Of a DNA stretch of 64,000 nucleotides, positions 26,913-36,621 are shown in pieces. Each line of letters opens with the position of its first letter. Within the stretch, counting starts at the first letter, position 1. Position numbers and translations under genes: made by a program. This DNA is from Pseudoselenomonas ruminantium (lineage in GTDB: Bacteria > Bacillota > Negativicutes > Selenomonadales > Selenomonadaceae). The stretch lies in the NCBI GenBank assembly GCA_902781305.1, contig CACZIV010000005.1, positions 1 to 64,000 on the forward strand, given 5' to 3'. Below the pieces are notes generated by a model. It saw only the letters and a list, made by a program, of their open reading frames with translations. It searched no databases and was not told where the DNA came from.

Positions 26913-26946
26913 CCAGTCAACTTGACCGGTCAGATTGACTGGTCAA
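26909..26946. promoter_or_regulatory. Three 13-bp-spaced palindromic repeats before speE
   Basis: TTGACCAGTCAA (26909), TTGACCGGTCAG (26922) and TTGACTGGTCAA (26935) recur every 13 bp. The outer two are exact reverse complements and can form a 12-bp hairpin next to the speE RBS (AAAAGGAGG, 26945-26952). It may be an operator or an RNA element tuning SpeE translation. Confidence 0.7.
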
Positions 26947-26960
26947 AAGGAGGCAGATAC

Positions 26961-27821
26961 ATGGAAATATGGTTTTCCCAGATGGATACGGAAAATGTCA
27001 AGACCTCTGTGCGGGTGGATAAGCAGCTTTTTTCCAAGCAGAGTGAATATCAGCGCATTGATGTGTTTGAATCGCGGGAATTTGGCAGGATGATTGTGCT
27101 CGATGGCGAAATTATCTTTTCGGAGGCAGATGAATTCATCTATAACGAAATGGTGGTGCATGTGCCCATGGCCGTTCATCCCAACGTAAAAAATGTACTG
27201 ATTATCGGCGGCGGCGACGGCGGTGTAGCCAAAGTTCTGACCCAGTACCCCGAGATTGAGTCCATCGATGTGGTGGAGCCGGATGAAATGTTCATCGAGG
27301 TTTCGCGGGAATTTTTCCCCGAAACCGCCAAGGGCTTTGATGATGAGCGCGTGAAGATTACGAATATGGACGGCCTGCGCTTTTTGCGGCGCTGCCGGGA
27401 TAAGTATGACCTCATCATCAACGATTCGACTGACCCCTTTGGCCATACGGAAGGACTGTTTACGCGCGAGTTCTACGGCAACTGTTATCGTGCCCTGCAT
27501 GATGACGGCATCATGGTCTATCAGCATGGCAGCCCATTTTATGATGAAGATGAGGCGGCCTTCCGTGCCATGCACCGCAAGGCTTATCAGAGCTTTCCCG
27601 TGAGCCGCGTTTATCAGGCGGGAATTCCGACCTGTCCGGCAGGGCTTTGGATGTTCGGTTTTGCGTCCAAGAAGTACCATCCATTGAAGGATTTTGACGC
27701 CAAGCGTTGGAACAAGCGCGGACTCAAGACCTGGTATTATACGACCCATCTGCATAAGGGCGCTTTTATGCTGCCCAAATATGTTGAGGATATTTTATCG
27801 GAGGAGGAACAGAAGAAATGA
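26961..27821 (+). CDS. speE: Polyamine aminopropyltransferase (spermidine synthase)
   Basis: A 286-residue SpeE. The N-terminal beta-domain is followed by a Rossmann domain with GGGDGGVAKVLTQYP (~84-98), the acidic VVEPDE, and the NDSTDPFG catalytic-loop motif. The family transfers an aminopropyl group from decarboxylated SAM to putrescine. No speD is visible in this window, so the donor supply must be encoded elsewhere. ATG 26961 is chosen because AAAAGGAGG lies 8 bp upstream; a TTG at 26922 in the repeat array is unlikely. Its stop overlaps the next gene by 4 bp. Confidence 0.92.
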   Translation: MEIWFSQMDTENVKTSVRVDKQLFSKQSEYQRIDVFESREFGRMIVLDGEIIFSEADEFIYNEMVVHVPMAVHPNVKNVLIIGGGDGGVAKVLTQYPEIESIDVVEPDEMFIEVSREFFPETAKGFDDERVKITNMDGLRFLRRCRDKYDLIINDSTDPFGHTEGLFTREFYGNCYRALHDDGIMVYQHGSPFYDEDEAAFRAMHRKAYQSFPVSRVYQAGIPTCPAGLWMFGFASKKYHPLKDFDAKRWNKRGLKTWYYTTHLHKGAFMLPKYVEDILSEEEQKK

Positions 27822-29016
27822 GCAGATTAATGATTATCGGCTGCGGCGGCGTAGCCAGTGTAGCTATCCATAAGGTATGTCAGAATGATGAGGTATTCGA
27901 TGAACTGATGATTGCCAGCCGCACGGTTTCCAAGTGCGATGCCTTGAAGGAAAAATTGCAGGGGCAGACGAAGACGAAAATCACCACGGCGCAGATTGAT
28001 GCCGATGATGTGGAAGCTCTGACCAAGCTGATTAAAGAATACAAACCGGATGCTGTGCTCAATGTGGCTCTGCCTTATCAGGATTTGACCATTATGGATG
28101 CCTGCCTGGCTGCCGGTGTGGATTATATCGACACGGCGAACTATGAGCCGGAAGATACGGAAGACCCGGAATGGCGTAAGATTTACGAAAAGCGCTGCAA
28201 GGATTTGGGCTTCTCCGCCTACTTTGACTATTCCTGGCAGTGGGCCTATGAGGACAAGTTCAAGAATGCGGGCCTGACGGCACTCTTAGGCACAGGCTTT
28301 GACCCGGGCGTAACCTCGGTATTTGCCGCTTATGCCAAGAAACATTACTTTGACACCATCGACACCATTGATATCCTCGACTGCAATGGCGGCGACCAGG
28401 CTCCTATATGGAAAATGGCAAATGGATTGAGATTCCGGCTATGAGCATCAAGCGGGAGTATGATTTCGAGGGCGTGGGCAAGAAGGATATGTACCTGCTG
28501 CACCATGAGGAAATCGAGGCCTTGGGCCGCAATATGCCCGAAGTCAAGCGCATCCGCTTCTTTATGACTTTTGGCCAGAGCTATCTGGACCATATGCGCT
28601 GCCTCGAAAACGTGGGCATGCTTTCCACCACGCCGATTAACTACAACGGGCAGGAAATCGTGCCGATTCAGTTCCTTAAAGCCCTGCTGCCCGACCCGGC
28701 ATCCCTTGGCCCGCGCACGAAGGGCAAGACGAATATCGGCTGTATCTTTACGGGCAAGAAAGACGGCAAGGAGCGCTCCATCTACATTTACAATGTCTGT
28801 GACCATCAGGAATGCTATAAGGAAGTCGGCTCACAGGCCATTTCCTATACGACTGGCGTACCCGCGATGATTGGCGCCATGCTCGTCGCTACGGGCCAGT
28901 GGAAAAAGCCCGGCGTGTTCACCACGGACGAGTTCGACCCGGACCCGTATATGGAAGCCCTCAACAAATGGGGCCTGCCCTGGAAGGTCGAAGAAAATCC
29001 GGTGTTGGTGGACTAA
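27818..29016 (+). pseudogene. Carboxynorspermidine dehydrogenase (saccharopine dehydrogenase family), frameshifted
   Basis: The first part (27818-28396) has the NAD(P)-binding start LMIIGCGGVASVAIH and runs in one frame to ILDCNGGD. The second part resumes in another frame at ENGKWIEIP (from ~28411) and runs to the stop at 29016. Compared with intact family members, about 25 residues are missing at the junction, replaced by 14 nt. That implies a deletion of about 61 bp, which breaks the frame. The intact enzyme joins aspartate semialdehyde and a diamine to carboxy-polyamine. The neighbours speE and nspC fit that pathway. Real lesion or assembly error cannot be told from sequence alone. Confidence 0.85.
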
Positions 29017-29019
29017 GGC

Positions 29020-30195
29020 ATGCGCATGAAAATCGACAAAGTGCCCACGCCCGCCTATGTGGTGGATGAGCAGGCCTTAGAGAACAATCTGCGGATTTTG
29101 CAACAGGTCAAAGAGGCGGCAAACTGCAAAATCCTGCTGGCGCAGAAATGCTTTTCAATGTTTGCTGAATATCCGCTGATTGGCAAATACCTTGACGGTG
29201 CCACGGCAAGCGGTTTGTTTGAAGCCAAGTTGGGGCATGAGGAAATGGAGGGGGAGAACCATGTGTTTTCCCCTGCCTATCGCCCCGAGGAAATCGAGGA
29301 GATTGCCGCCATCTGCGACCATGTAATCTTCAATTCCTTTTCCCAACTGCGCCGTTTCGGTGCCCAGGTCAAGGACGTCCAGCAGGCAAGGGGCATTGCG
29401 CATGGCATTGGCCTGCGCATCAATCCCGAATGTTCGACGCAGGACCATGCTATCTATGACCCCTGTGCACCCGGTTCGCGCTTAGGCGTTACGGCGGAGG
29501 ATTTTGCCCAGGCGGTAGAAGCTGAACCTCAGCTATGGGATTTGTTGGACGGTCTGCACTTCCATACCCTTTGCGAACAGAATAGTGATGCTTTGGCCGA
29601 GACTTTGCAGGCCGTAGAGCAGAAGTTTGGCTGTTGGCTGCAAAAGGACAACATTCATTGGCTCAATATGGGCGGCGGTCATCATATCACGCGGGCGGAT
29701 TATGACCGTCAGCTATTGATTGACCTGATTAAGGGTGTCAAAGATAAATATGCGGTGGAAGTCTACTTGGAACCCGGCGAAGCCGTGGCGCTCAATGCGG
29801 GTTATCTCGTTACGGAAGTGCTGGATACGGTCACGAATCACGGCGTAGATATCCTGCTCCTTGACGCGTCCGCCGCCTGCCATATGCCCGATGTGTTGGA
29901 AATGCCCTATCGGCCGCCGCTTAAGGATTCCGGTGAAGCAGGGGAGAAGGCATATACCTACAAGCTTTCCTCCTGTACTTGTCTGGCGGGGGATATTATT
30001 GGCGATTATTCCTTTGACCGGGAAATCCTGCCGGGAAACAGGCTCTATTTTGAGGATATGGCCATCTATTCCATGGTCAAGAACAATACCTTCAATGGCA
30101 TGGCTTTGCCTGCCATTTGGAAGATGGCTGCTAATGGAGATTGCACTTTGGTTAAAAAATTTGATTATCAGGACTTTAAGGAACGATTGTCATGA
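29020..30195 (+). CDS. nspC: Carboxynorspermidine/carboxyspermidine decarboxylase
   Basis: A 391-residue PLP enzyme of alanine-racemase fold. The PLP lysine lies in ILLAQKCFSMF (~39-49). HFHTLCEQ and the glycine-rich LNMGGGHHI bind phosphate, and the C-terminal beta-domain carries LLDASAACHMPDV. It decarboxylates carboxyspermidine or carboxynorspermidine to the free polyamine. It follows the dehydrogenase by 3 bp and overlaps aguA by 4 bp. If the dehydrogenase is truly broken, this enzyme has lost its local substrate supply. Confidence 0.92.
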   Translation: MRMKIDKVPTPAYVVDEQALENNLRILQQVKEAANCKILLAQKCFSMFAEYPLIGKYLDGATASGLFEAKLGHEEMEGENHVFSPAYRPEEIEEIAAICDHVIFNSFSQLRRFGAQVKDVQQARGIAHGIGLRINPECSTQDHAIYDPCAPGSRLGVTAEDFAQAVEAEPQLWDLLDGLHFHTLCEQNSDALAETLQAVEQKFGCWLQKDNIHWLNMGGGHHITRADYDRQLLIDLIKGVKDKYAVEVYLEPGEAVALNAGYLVTEVLDTVTNHGVDILLLDASAACHMPDVLEMPYRPPLKDSGEAGEKAYTYKLSSCTCLAGDIIGDYSFDREILPGNRLYFEDMAIYSMVKNNTFNGMALPAIWKMAANGDCTLVKKFDYQDFKERLS

Positions 30196-31321
30196 GGATA
30201 AAGGATAGTACACCCAAAGCCGATGGCTTTTATATGCCCGCTGAGTTTGCACCCCATGCAGGAACCTTCCTGATTTGGCCTACCCGGCCCGGCTCTTGGA
30301 CGAATAAGGGCGCTGACGTGCAGCCGGTGTTTGTGGAGCTGATTCGCGAGATTTCGGCTGTGGAGGAGCTTTATCTGCTGGTGGATGAAGCGCACCGCGC
30401 GCAGGCGGAAAGCATGCTGAGTGACCTGCCACAGGAACATATCCATTACTTGGCGATTCCCACGGACGATGCCTGGGCCAGAGATATGGGGCCGACCTAT
30501 GTCGTTGACGGCCAAGGCCAGCGCCGGGGCATCAACTGGCGCTTCAATGCCTGGGGCGGCGATTTTGACGGCCTTTACCCCGATTACGCGCAGGATGATG
30601 CGGCGGCGGAGAAGATGTGCGCGGCCCTGCATGATGATATCTATGATGCCGGTGATTTTGTGCTTGAAGGCGGCTCTATTCATGTGGATGGTGAAGGTAC
30701 GGTCGTTGTGACCGAAGCCTGCCTGCTGTCCAAGGGGCGCAATCCTGACCTGTCAAAAGAGCAGATTGAAACAAAGCTGCTGCAATATCTTGGCGCGGAA
30801 AAAGTCATTTGGCTGCCACGGGGCATCTATAATGATGAAACCAACGAGCATGTGGATAATGTCTTCGCCTTTGTAAAGCCCGGGGAAGTCCTGCTGGCCT
30901 GGACGGAAGATAAATCTGACCCGCAGTATGCGCTGAGTCAGGCGGATTTAGCGGTATTGGAGGCAGCTACGGACGCCAAGGGGCGTAAGTTTATCATTCA
31001 TAAACTGCCCATTCCCCAAAAGCCTGTCTGCATTACCGAGGAAGAAGCAAACAGCTTTACCTTCGAGGAAGGTGAGGACAGGCGGGAGCCGGGTGAACGG
31101 CTGGCGGCCAGCTATGTGAATTTTTACCTCTGCAATGGCAAGGTCATTCTGCCGCAGTTCGGTGATGAAATGGACAGGGAGGCACGGCGTATCTTAGGGA
31201 AATGTTTCCCGGAGCGCCAAGTGGTGCCCTTGCCTGCCAGAGCCGTAATCGTGGGCGGCGGCAACTTCCATTGCCTGACCCAGCAGATTCCTTCCATCAC
31301 GCAGAGACACGAGGTGAGATA

Positions 31322-31322
<1 letters not shown>
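30192..31322 (+). CDS. aguA: Agmatine deiminase
   Basis: A 376-residue member of the guanidino-group-modifying PAD_porph family. Conserved segments include FLIWPTRPGSW, ARDMGPTYV (catalytic Asp region), FVLEGGSIHVDGEG, NEHVDNVFAF, and the C-terminal GGGNFHCLTQQIP with the nucleophilic Cys. It converts agmatine to N-carbamoylputrescine and ammonia. The start overlaps the nspC stop (ATGA) and the stop overlaps the aguB start by 1 bp, so expression is coupled. Confidence 0.94.
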
Positions 31323-32197
<875 letters not shown>

Positions 32198-32237
32198 AGT
32201 TATCGAAGAAAATAATGCTGTTGTAACTTCGGCAGGC

Positions 32238-32292
32238 AAAGAGGGATTATTCCTAAGCGATTTACACGCGCAGGAATAATCCCTCTTTGTCT
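32238..32292. terminator. Terminator of the polyamine operon
   Basis: A perfect 17-bp inverted repeat, 32238-32254 with 32272-32288, begins AAAGAGGG and ends CCCTCTTT. It has an A-rich and T-rich edge, and the loop is 17 nt. Confidence 0.8.
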
Positions 32293-32488
32293 GTTGTTAT
32301 GCATTGACGACTTTTTAGCATCATAGAGTGTGAGGTGTTATATTACGTTGAAATGTGATAAAATAATAAGTGCTGAGAAAGCAGTTAAAAATATGGAGTT
32401 GGTCATTTCAATATGGCCGACTCCTTATATATGTGGATTACCTGTAGCATGGATAAATGGGTAAGATAAAGGGCAAGGGATAGGCTTT

Positions 32489-33910
32489 ATGAATATTAGA
32501 GATTTAATTGGCGAAGCAACAGAGTACGATAAGAAGCAGTCTTTGGAAGTGAAGAAACCAAAGAGCTGGTTGAAAAGCATCAGTGCATTTGCCAATACCT
32601 TTGGCGGTAAGCTGATTTTTGGCGTTAGCGATGATGATGCGGTAATCGGACTGGAAAATGCCAGGGGCGATGCGGAAATAATCAGTGAGACGATTAAAAA
32701 TCGCATGAATCCAATCCCGAAATTCAAATTATCATTTGAAGCTATGGATGGTAAAGAGCTGATAATTGTTGAAGTGATGACAGGTGATGAGACGCCGTAT
32801 TATTACTCCGGTGAAGGTCAGCTGGTTGCCTTTGTGCGTTTGGGAAATGAAAGCGTACCCGCAAATCCCATGCAACTGCGTGAACTGGTGATTCGGGGAA
32901 GCGGGCAGAGTTATGACAGTCTGCCGTCACGGTTTAAGTTTGAAGATATGGCCTTTACGAAGCTGCGCTCCGTTTATAAACAAAGAACGGGAAAATCTTT
33001 TGAAGAAACGGATTTTGAATCTTTTGGTTTGGTTGATCATAATGGTAATTTGACCAATGCCGGGGCACTGCTAGCTGATGAATCGCCGGTAAGGCACTCG
33101 CGGATATTTTGTACCAGATGGAATGGATTAAGCAAAGCGTCTGGTTTGATGGATGCCATTGATGATGAGGAGTATTCAGGCGGTCTTGTTTCCCTTTATC
33201 AGGATGGACTTAGTTTTATCATGCGTCATAATCGGAAAGCGTGGCGGAAAACACCTACTCATAGGATTGAATATCCGGATTATCCCCAGCGTGCTGTGAT
33301 GGAAGGGCTGGTCAATGCGCTTATTCACCGGGATTATCTGATAGTTGGCAGCGAAGTCCACATTGATATCTTTGATGACCGTTTGGAGATTTATTCTCCC
33401 GGTGGAATGGTGGATGGTTCGTCGTTGGAAGGTCGCGACTTGCGGAATATTTCGTCACAACGAAGAAATCCGGTGCTGGCAGATGTTTTCAGTAGACTGC
33501 AACTCATGGAGCGTAGAGGCAGTGGCTTCAAGAAAATATTGGAAGACTACGATTTCCAAGAGCATACGACAGCAGCACTAATGCCGATATTTATGGCAGA
33601 GCATAAGGATTTCTTGCTGATACTGTATAATTTGAATTATAGTGAGGAAAAAAATGACGCCCAAGGTGACGCCCAAGGTGACGCCCAAGGTGACGCCCAA
33701 GGTGACGCCCAAGAAAAAAAGAGTAAATATGAGACAAAGATATTGAAACTGGTGAAGGCGGATAATAAGGTAACGCGCGAAGAAATGGCACAAAAAATCG
33801 GTGTAAGCAAAAAGACTATTGAACGTGAGATTAAGAAGATTACCCAGTTGTCGTATGTAGGACGTGGATATAGTGGCCATTGGGAAATCAATATGAATGA
33901 TGAAAGGTGA
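32489..33910 (+). CDS. AlbA_2/ATP-binding transcriptional regulator-like protein with HTH
   Basis: A 473-residue protein. The N-terminal AlbA_2 (Schlafen-like) domain includes ESLEV-type KKQSLEVKKP and SAFANTFGGKLIFGV. A GHKL-like ATP-binding middle follows (YPQRAVMEGLVNALIHRDY, the HATPase_c_4 pattern). A variable linker of GDAQ repeats (~390-408) and a C-terminal winged-helix segment (VTREEMAQKIGVSKKTIEREIKKI) close the protein. Such proteins are often accessory genes of unknown role. It is flanked by its own intergenic regions and is not obviously in an operon. Confidence 0.82.
   Translation: MNIRDLIGEATEYDKKQSLEVKKPKSWLKSISAFANTFGGKLIFGVSDDDAVIGLENARGDAEIISETIKNRMNPIPKFKLSFEAMDGKELIIVEVMTGDETPYYYSGEGQLVAFVRLGNESVPANPMQLRELVIRGSGQSYDSLPSRFKFEDMAFTKLRSVYKQRTGKSFEETDFESFGLVDHNGNLTNAGALLADESPVRHSRIFCTRWNGLSKASGLMDAIDDEEYSGGLVSLYQDGLSFIMRHNRKAWRKTPTHRIEYPDYPQRAVMEGLVNALIHRDYLIVGSEVHIDIFDDRLEIYSPGGMVDGSSLEGRDLRNISSQRRNPVLADVFSRLQLMERRGSGFKKILEDYDFQEHTTAALMPIFMAEHKDFLLILYNLNYSEEKNDAQGDAQGDAQGDAQGDAQEKKSKYETKILKLVKADNKVTREEMAQKIGVSKKTIEREIKKITQLSYVGRGYSGHWEINMNDER
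33656..33712 (+). repeat. In-frame 12-bp tandem repeat (DAQG)
   Basis: Unit GACGCCCAAGGT occurs four times from 33656 and is followed by a fifth truncated copy. It encodes DAQG repeats in the linker before the HTH. Because 12 is a multiple of 3, copy-number changes would alter linker length without a frameshift. Confidence 0.92.
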
Positions 33911-33964
33911 ATTTATATATGGTATCTACGGCGCGTTATATAGTACAGGATTGGAGGGATGGTT

Positions 33965-34303
33965 TTGGAATTCAAGGAACTGAAACTTGAGATTTTTGTT
34001 CCCGAAGCACATCTGTCGGTTTTGCGTTCAGCACTTCAATCCGTCGGTGCTGGTCGTATGGGGAATTATGATTCTTGTATGGCGTACAGCAGGGTGATGG
34101 GGGCATGGCGACCGCTCCCGGGAAGCCATCCTTACTTGGGAGCGGAAGGAGAGGTGAGTGAGGCAGAGGAAATCAAGGTGGAAGTCAATATCCTTGCAGG
34201 AGATTTGGAGCGGACATTGAATGCCATATATAGGGTTCATCCCTATGAAGAACCACTGGTAAATGTGATTCCCATTCTTAACAGGAAGAAGGTTCAGAGA
34301 TGA
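33965..34303 (+). CDS. NIF3-insert/CutA-like (YqfO-type) small protein
   Basis: About 112 residues matching the stand-alone YqfO insert domain found in NIF3 proteins and related to CutA. The hallmark HPYEEP lies near the C-terminus, and a GRMGNYDSCMAYSRVMGAWRP segment lies in the middle. Its biochemical role is not established; metal binding has been proposed for relatives. An ATG at 33959 directly abuts GGAGGG, leaving no spacing, so TTG at 33965 is the more plausible start. It overlaps the next gene by 4 bp. Confidence 0.75.
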   Translation: MEFKELKLEIFVPEAHLSVLRSALQSVGAGRMGNYDSCMAYSRVMGAWRPLPGSHPYLGAEGEVSEAEEIKVEVNILAGDLERTLNAIYRVHPYEEPLVNVIPILNRKKVQR

Positions 34304-34677
34304 ATGAAGTGATTTTCGTATGCTATCCCCGGTGTACCACTTGCAAGAAAGCGGAGAAGTGGCTGGCAGATAACAGGATTGCCGCACAGGTGAGGGACAT
34401 CAAAGAGAACAATCCCACGGAACAGGAAATCCGCTCTTGGCATGAAAAGAGTGGTTTGCCGCTCAAAAGATTCTTTAACACAAGTGGTCTCAAATACAAG
34501 GAACTGGGGCTTAAGGATAAATTGCCCACCATGAGCGAGGATGAACAATATGCACTTCTTGCCACGGATGGTATGTTAGTCAAGCGTCCGCTGCTCGTGG
34601 GGGACGAGAAAGTCCTTGTAGGATTTAAGGAAAAAGAATGGCAGGAAAATCTGTCGGGAGAAGTAGGGCTGAATTGA
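34300..34677 (+). CDS. ArsC/Spx family thioredoxin-fold protein
   Basis: A 125-residue protein with a CxxC motif at Cys12-Thr-Thr-Cys15 followed by the ArsC/Spx pattern (KRFFNTSGLKYKELGLKDKL; LLATDGMLVKRPLLV). The family covers arsenate reductase-like and Spx/MgsR regulatory proteins. Without the full arsenate-reductase arginine pattern, arsenate reduction is not claimed. Translationally coupled to the upstream small protein by ATGA. Confidence 0.85.
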   Translation: MNEVIFVCYPRCTTCKKAEKWLADNRIAAQVRDIKENNPTEQEIRSWHEKSGLPLKRFFNTSGLKYKELGLKDKLPTMSEDEQYALLATDGMLVKRPLLVGDEKVLVGFKEKEWQENLSGEVGLN

Positions 34678-34687
34678 CCTGTCAAAT

Positions 34688-34716
34688 TTGACGATAACGT
34701 GGAATCGTAGTATACT
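34688..34716 (+). promoter_or_regulatory. Promoter upstream of yebC
   Basis: TTGACG at 34688-34693 and TATACT at 34711-34716, 17-bp spacer. A nearby dyad TTGACCTGTCAA lies at 34674-34685. Confidence 0.7.
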
Positions 34717-34779
34717 GTTAGAGTTATTAACGAAAATTTCCTCATAAGAGGGTAAATAAGCAAAAGGAGCGAATTTTGC

Positions 34780-35465
34780 ATGTCAGGACATTCCAAATGG
34801 GCCAACATTAAACGTAAAAAAGGCGCCAACGACGCCATCCGCGGTCGGGCGGCGGTGACCCCACGGGTAATATGCGTTTGAAACTGGCTCTTTCCAAGGC
34901 CAAGGCCAACAATATTCCGAAGGACAACATCAACCGCGCTATCCAGAAGGGTCTCGGCGCTTCTGAAGGCAGCAACTACGAAGAACTCACTTACGAAGGT
35001 TACGGCCCGGCTGGTACGGCTGTTATGCTCGATATCCTCACGGACAACCGCAACCGTACGGCTGCTGATGTGCGCCACCTGTTCTCCAAGTTCGGCGGCA
35101 ACCTCGGTCAGGACGGCTGCGTAGGCTGGATGTTCAACAAGAAGGCCATCTTTGTTGTAGAAAAGGAAGTTTTCGACGACGAAGACGAACTCATGGAAAT
35201 CGTGCTCGAAGCTGGCGCAGATGACATGAAGGACGAAGGCGATGTATTCGAAATCACCGCTGAACCGGATGCTTTTGACGCCATCGAAGCTGCTCTGGCT
35301 GAAAAGGGTATCGAAACGGCTTCCGCTGAAATCACGATGGTTCCGGAAAACACCGTAAAACTGTCTGGTGAAGATGCCGAAAAGATGCAGAAGCTCGAAG
35401 ACGCTCTGGAAGACAACGACGACGTACAGAACGTATACAGCAACTACGAAACGGACGAAGAATAA
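34780..35465 (+). pseudogene. yebC: YebC/PmpR family regulator, frameshifted near the N-terminus
   Basis: The start is a clear YebC: MSGHSKWANIKRKKGANDAIRG after AAAAGGAG. The frame then leaves the family and stops near 34880. From ~34849 the family sequence resumes in another frame (GGGDPTGNMRLKLALSKAK) and continues intact to 35465. About 16-17 residues expected after IRG are missing, so an out-of-frame deletion of roughly 50 bp is inferred. YebC acts on transcription or on ribosomes stalled at proline-rich sites, depending on subgroup. Either the gene is broken or the sequence is misassembled here. Confidence 0.85.
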
Positions 35466-35473
35466 AATAAAAG

Positions 35474-35590
35474 GCCACAGGCTTTGCGTTCGTGGCAATA
35501 AGGCGCCCGCTGGGCTGACGATAACTTTCCTTCGCCATAGACAGGCTTGTCAAAAGCTGCGGAAAGTCATCATCAGCCCAGCGGGCTTTT
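35474..35590 (+). terminator. Long compound hairpin/terminator between yebC and ruvC
   Basis: A 14-bp perfect inverted repeat (35505-35518 with 35573-35586, starting GCCCGCTGGG) encloses a second pairing AACTTTCC/GGAAAGT (35523-35530 with 35561-35567). It is followed by TTTTG. A small hairpin GCCAC/GTGGC precedes it. The ~54-nt interior makes it larger than a usual terminator. Confidence 0.65.
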
Positions 35591-35618
35591 GTATTTGTAT
35601 ATTCTGGAAAGGAATTAA

Positions 35619-36116
35619 ATGCTTGCACTAGGAATTGACCCCGGTACGGCCATCTGCGGTTTTGGTTTGGTGGAATCCCGCGGCAGCCGTCTTATCCCGA
35701 TAAAATACGGTTCCGTATTCACTTCGCCCAAGATGCGCATGGAGGACCGGCTGGTCAAGATTTACGACGAACTCGATGCGCTGATGAAGGAGTACAAGCC
35801 CGATATTATGGGCATTGAAAAACTTTTTTTCAATCGCAATGTCACGACAGCTATTCCCGTAGGGCAGGCGCGTGGCGTGGTGCTGCTCGCGGCGGCCAAA
35901 AACAATATTCCCATCGTGGAGCGCACGCCGATGCAGATCAAGCAGGATGTGACGGGGTATGGCAAGGCAGATAAAAAGCAGGTCATCTATATGGTGACGA
36001 AACTTTTGCACCTGCCCGAGCCGCCCAAGCCTGATGATACCGCCGATGCTTTGGCTGTGGCCATTTGCACGACCTATTGCATGGGCAATGCGGCTTTCCG
36101 CAACAGCATCAGCTAA
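35619..36116 (+). CDS. ruvC: Holliday junction resolvase RuvC
   Basis: A 165-residue resolvase of normal length. The acidic active-site residues lie in LGIDPGTAICGFG (Asp7), GIEKLFFNRN (Glu) and PDDTADALAVAICT (paired Asp). It cuts Holliday junctions with RuvAB; ruvA and ruvB do not follow here. The gene converges with the DUF441 gene and the two overlap by 8 bp at their 3' ends. Confidence 0.95.
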   Translation: MLALGIDPGTAICGFGLVESRGSRLIPIKYGSVFTSPKMRMEDRLVKIYDELDALMKEYKPDIMGIEKLFFNRNVTTAIPVGQARGVVLLAAAKNNIPIVERTPMQIKQDVTGYGKADKKQVIYMVTKLLHLPEPPKPDDTADALAVAICTTYCMGNAAFRNSIS

Positions 36117-36564
36117 AGGCTTTCATGAGCCAGAGCACGAAGTAGGTCAGGCCACCGGCAATCAAGGGGCCTACGGCAACGCCGTGGAATAAAAGCACGC
36201 CGGCCATGGTGCCGATAATCAGCGCCGGAATCACATCCGGCGTATTTTTTAGCAGGTCAACACCGCTGCCGCCTGCGACCGCAGCTAAAAGACCTGCGAC
36301 AATGGCGATTACCCCGGCATGGGTGCGGAAGGCATCAATCATATTGTTGATGGTGATGGTGCCGTTGGCAATGGGGACTAAGATTGCGGCGGTGAGGATG
36401 ATGATGCCCCAGTTGAGTCCCTGCGAACCCAGTGCATTTAGCGCAGTGGTCAAGCCCAAAAGCTTTAAGCCCAAGACAATGGCTGTGGCATAGACCACCG
36501 TCATATTATGTCCCAGGTAACTGAGCAGCAATACTGCGCCCAGAGTAATATATTCGATATACAA
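36109..36564 (-). CDS. DUF441 family membrane protein
   Basis: A 151-residue hydrophobic protein with four predicted membrane helices, matching the DUF441/YeaL family (LSYLGHNMTVVYATAIVLGLKLL; ALIIGTMAGVLLFHGVAVGPLIAGGL). Its function is unknown. The start is a TTG at 36564, placed 8 bp after AAAGGAG on the minus strand; an ATG nearby is out of frame. Divergent from the LysE gene with only 57 bp between. Confidence 0.85.
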   Translation of the reverse strand: MYIEYITLGAVLLLSYLGHNMTVVYATAIVLGLKLLGLTTALNALGSQGLNWGIIILTAAILVPIANGTITINNMIDAFRTHAGVIAIVAGLLAAVAGGSGVDLLKNTPDVIPALIIGTMAGVLLFHGVAVGPLIAGGLTYFVLWLMKAFS

Positions 36565-36621
36565 AAAAACATCTCCTTTGATAAAAAAATACCTTACTAT
36601 TATACACGAGAGGAGACGATT

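Noticed and set aside
27818..29016. Programmed ribosomal frameshift in the dehydrogenase gene
   Set aside because: Coding sequence for about 25 conserved residues is missing at the junction and no slippery site is seen, so deletion explains it better.
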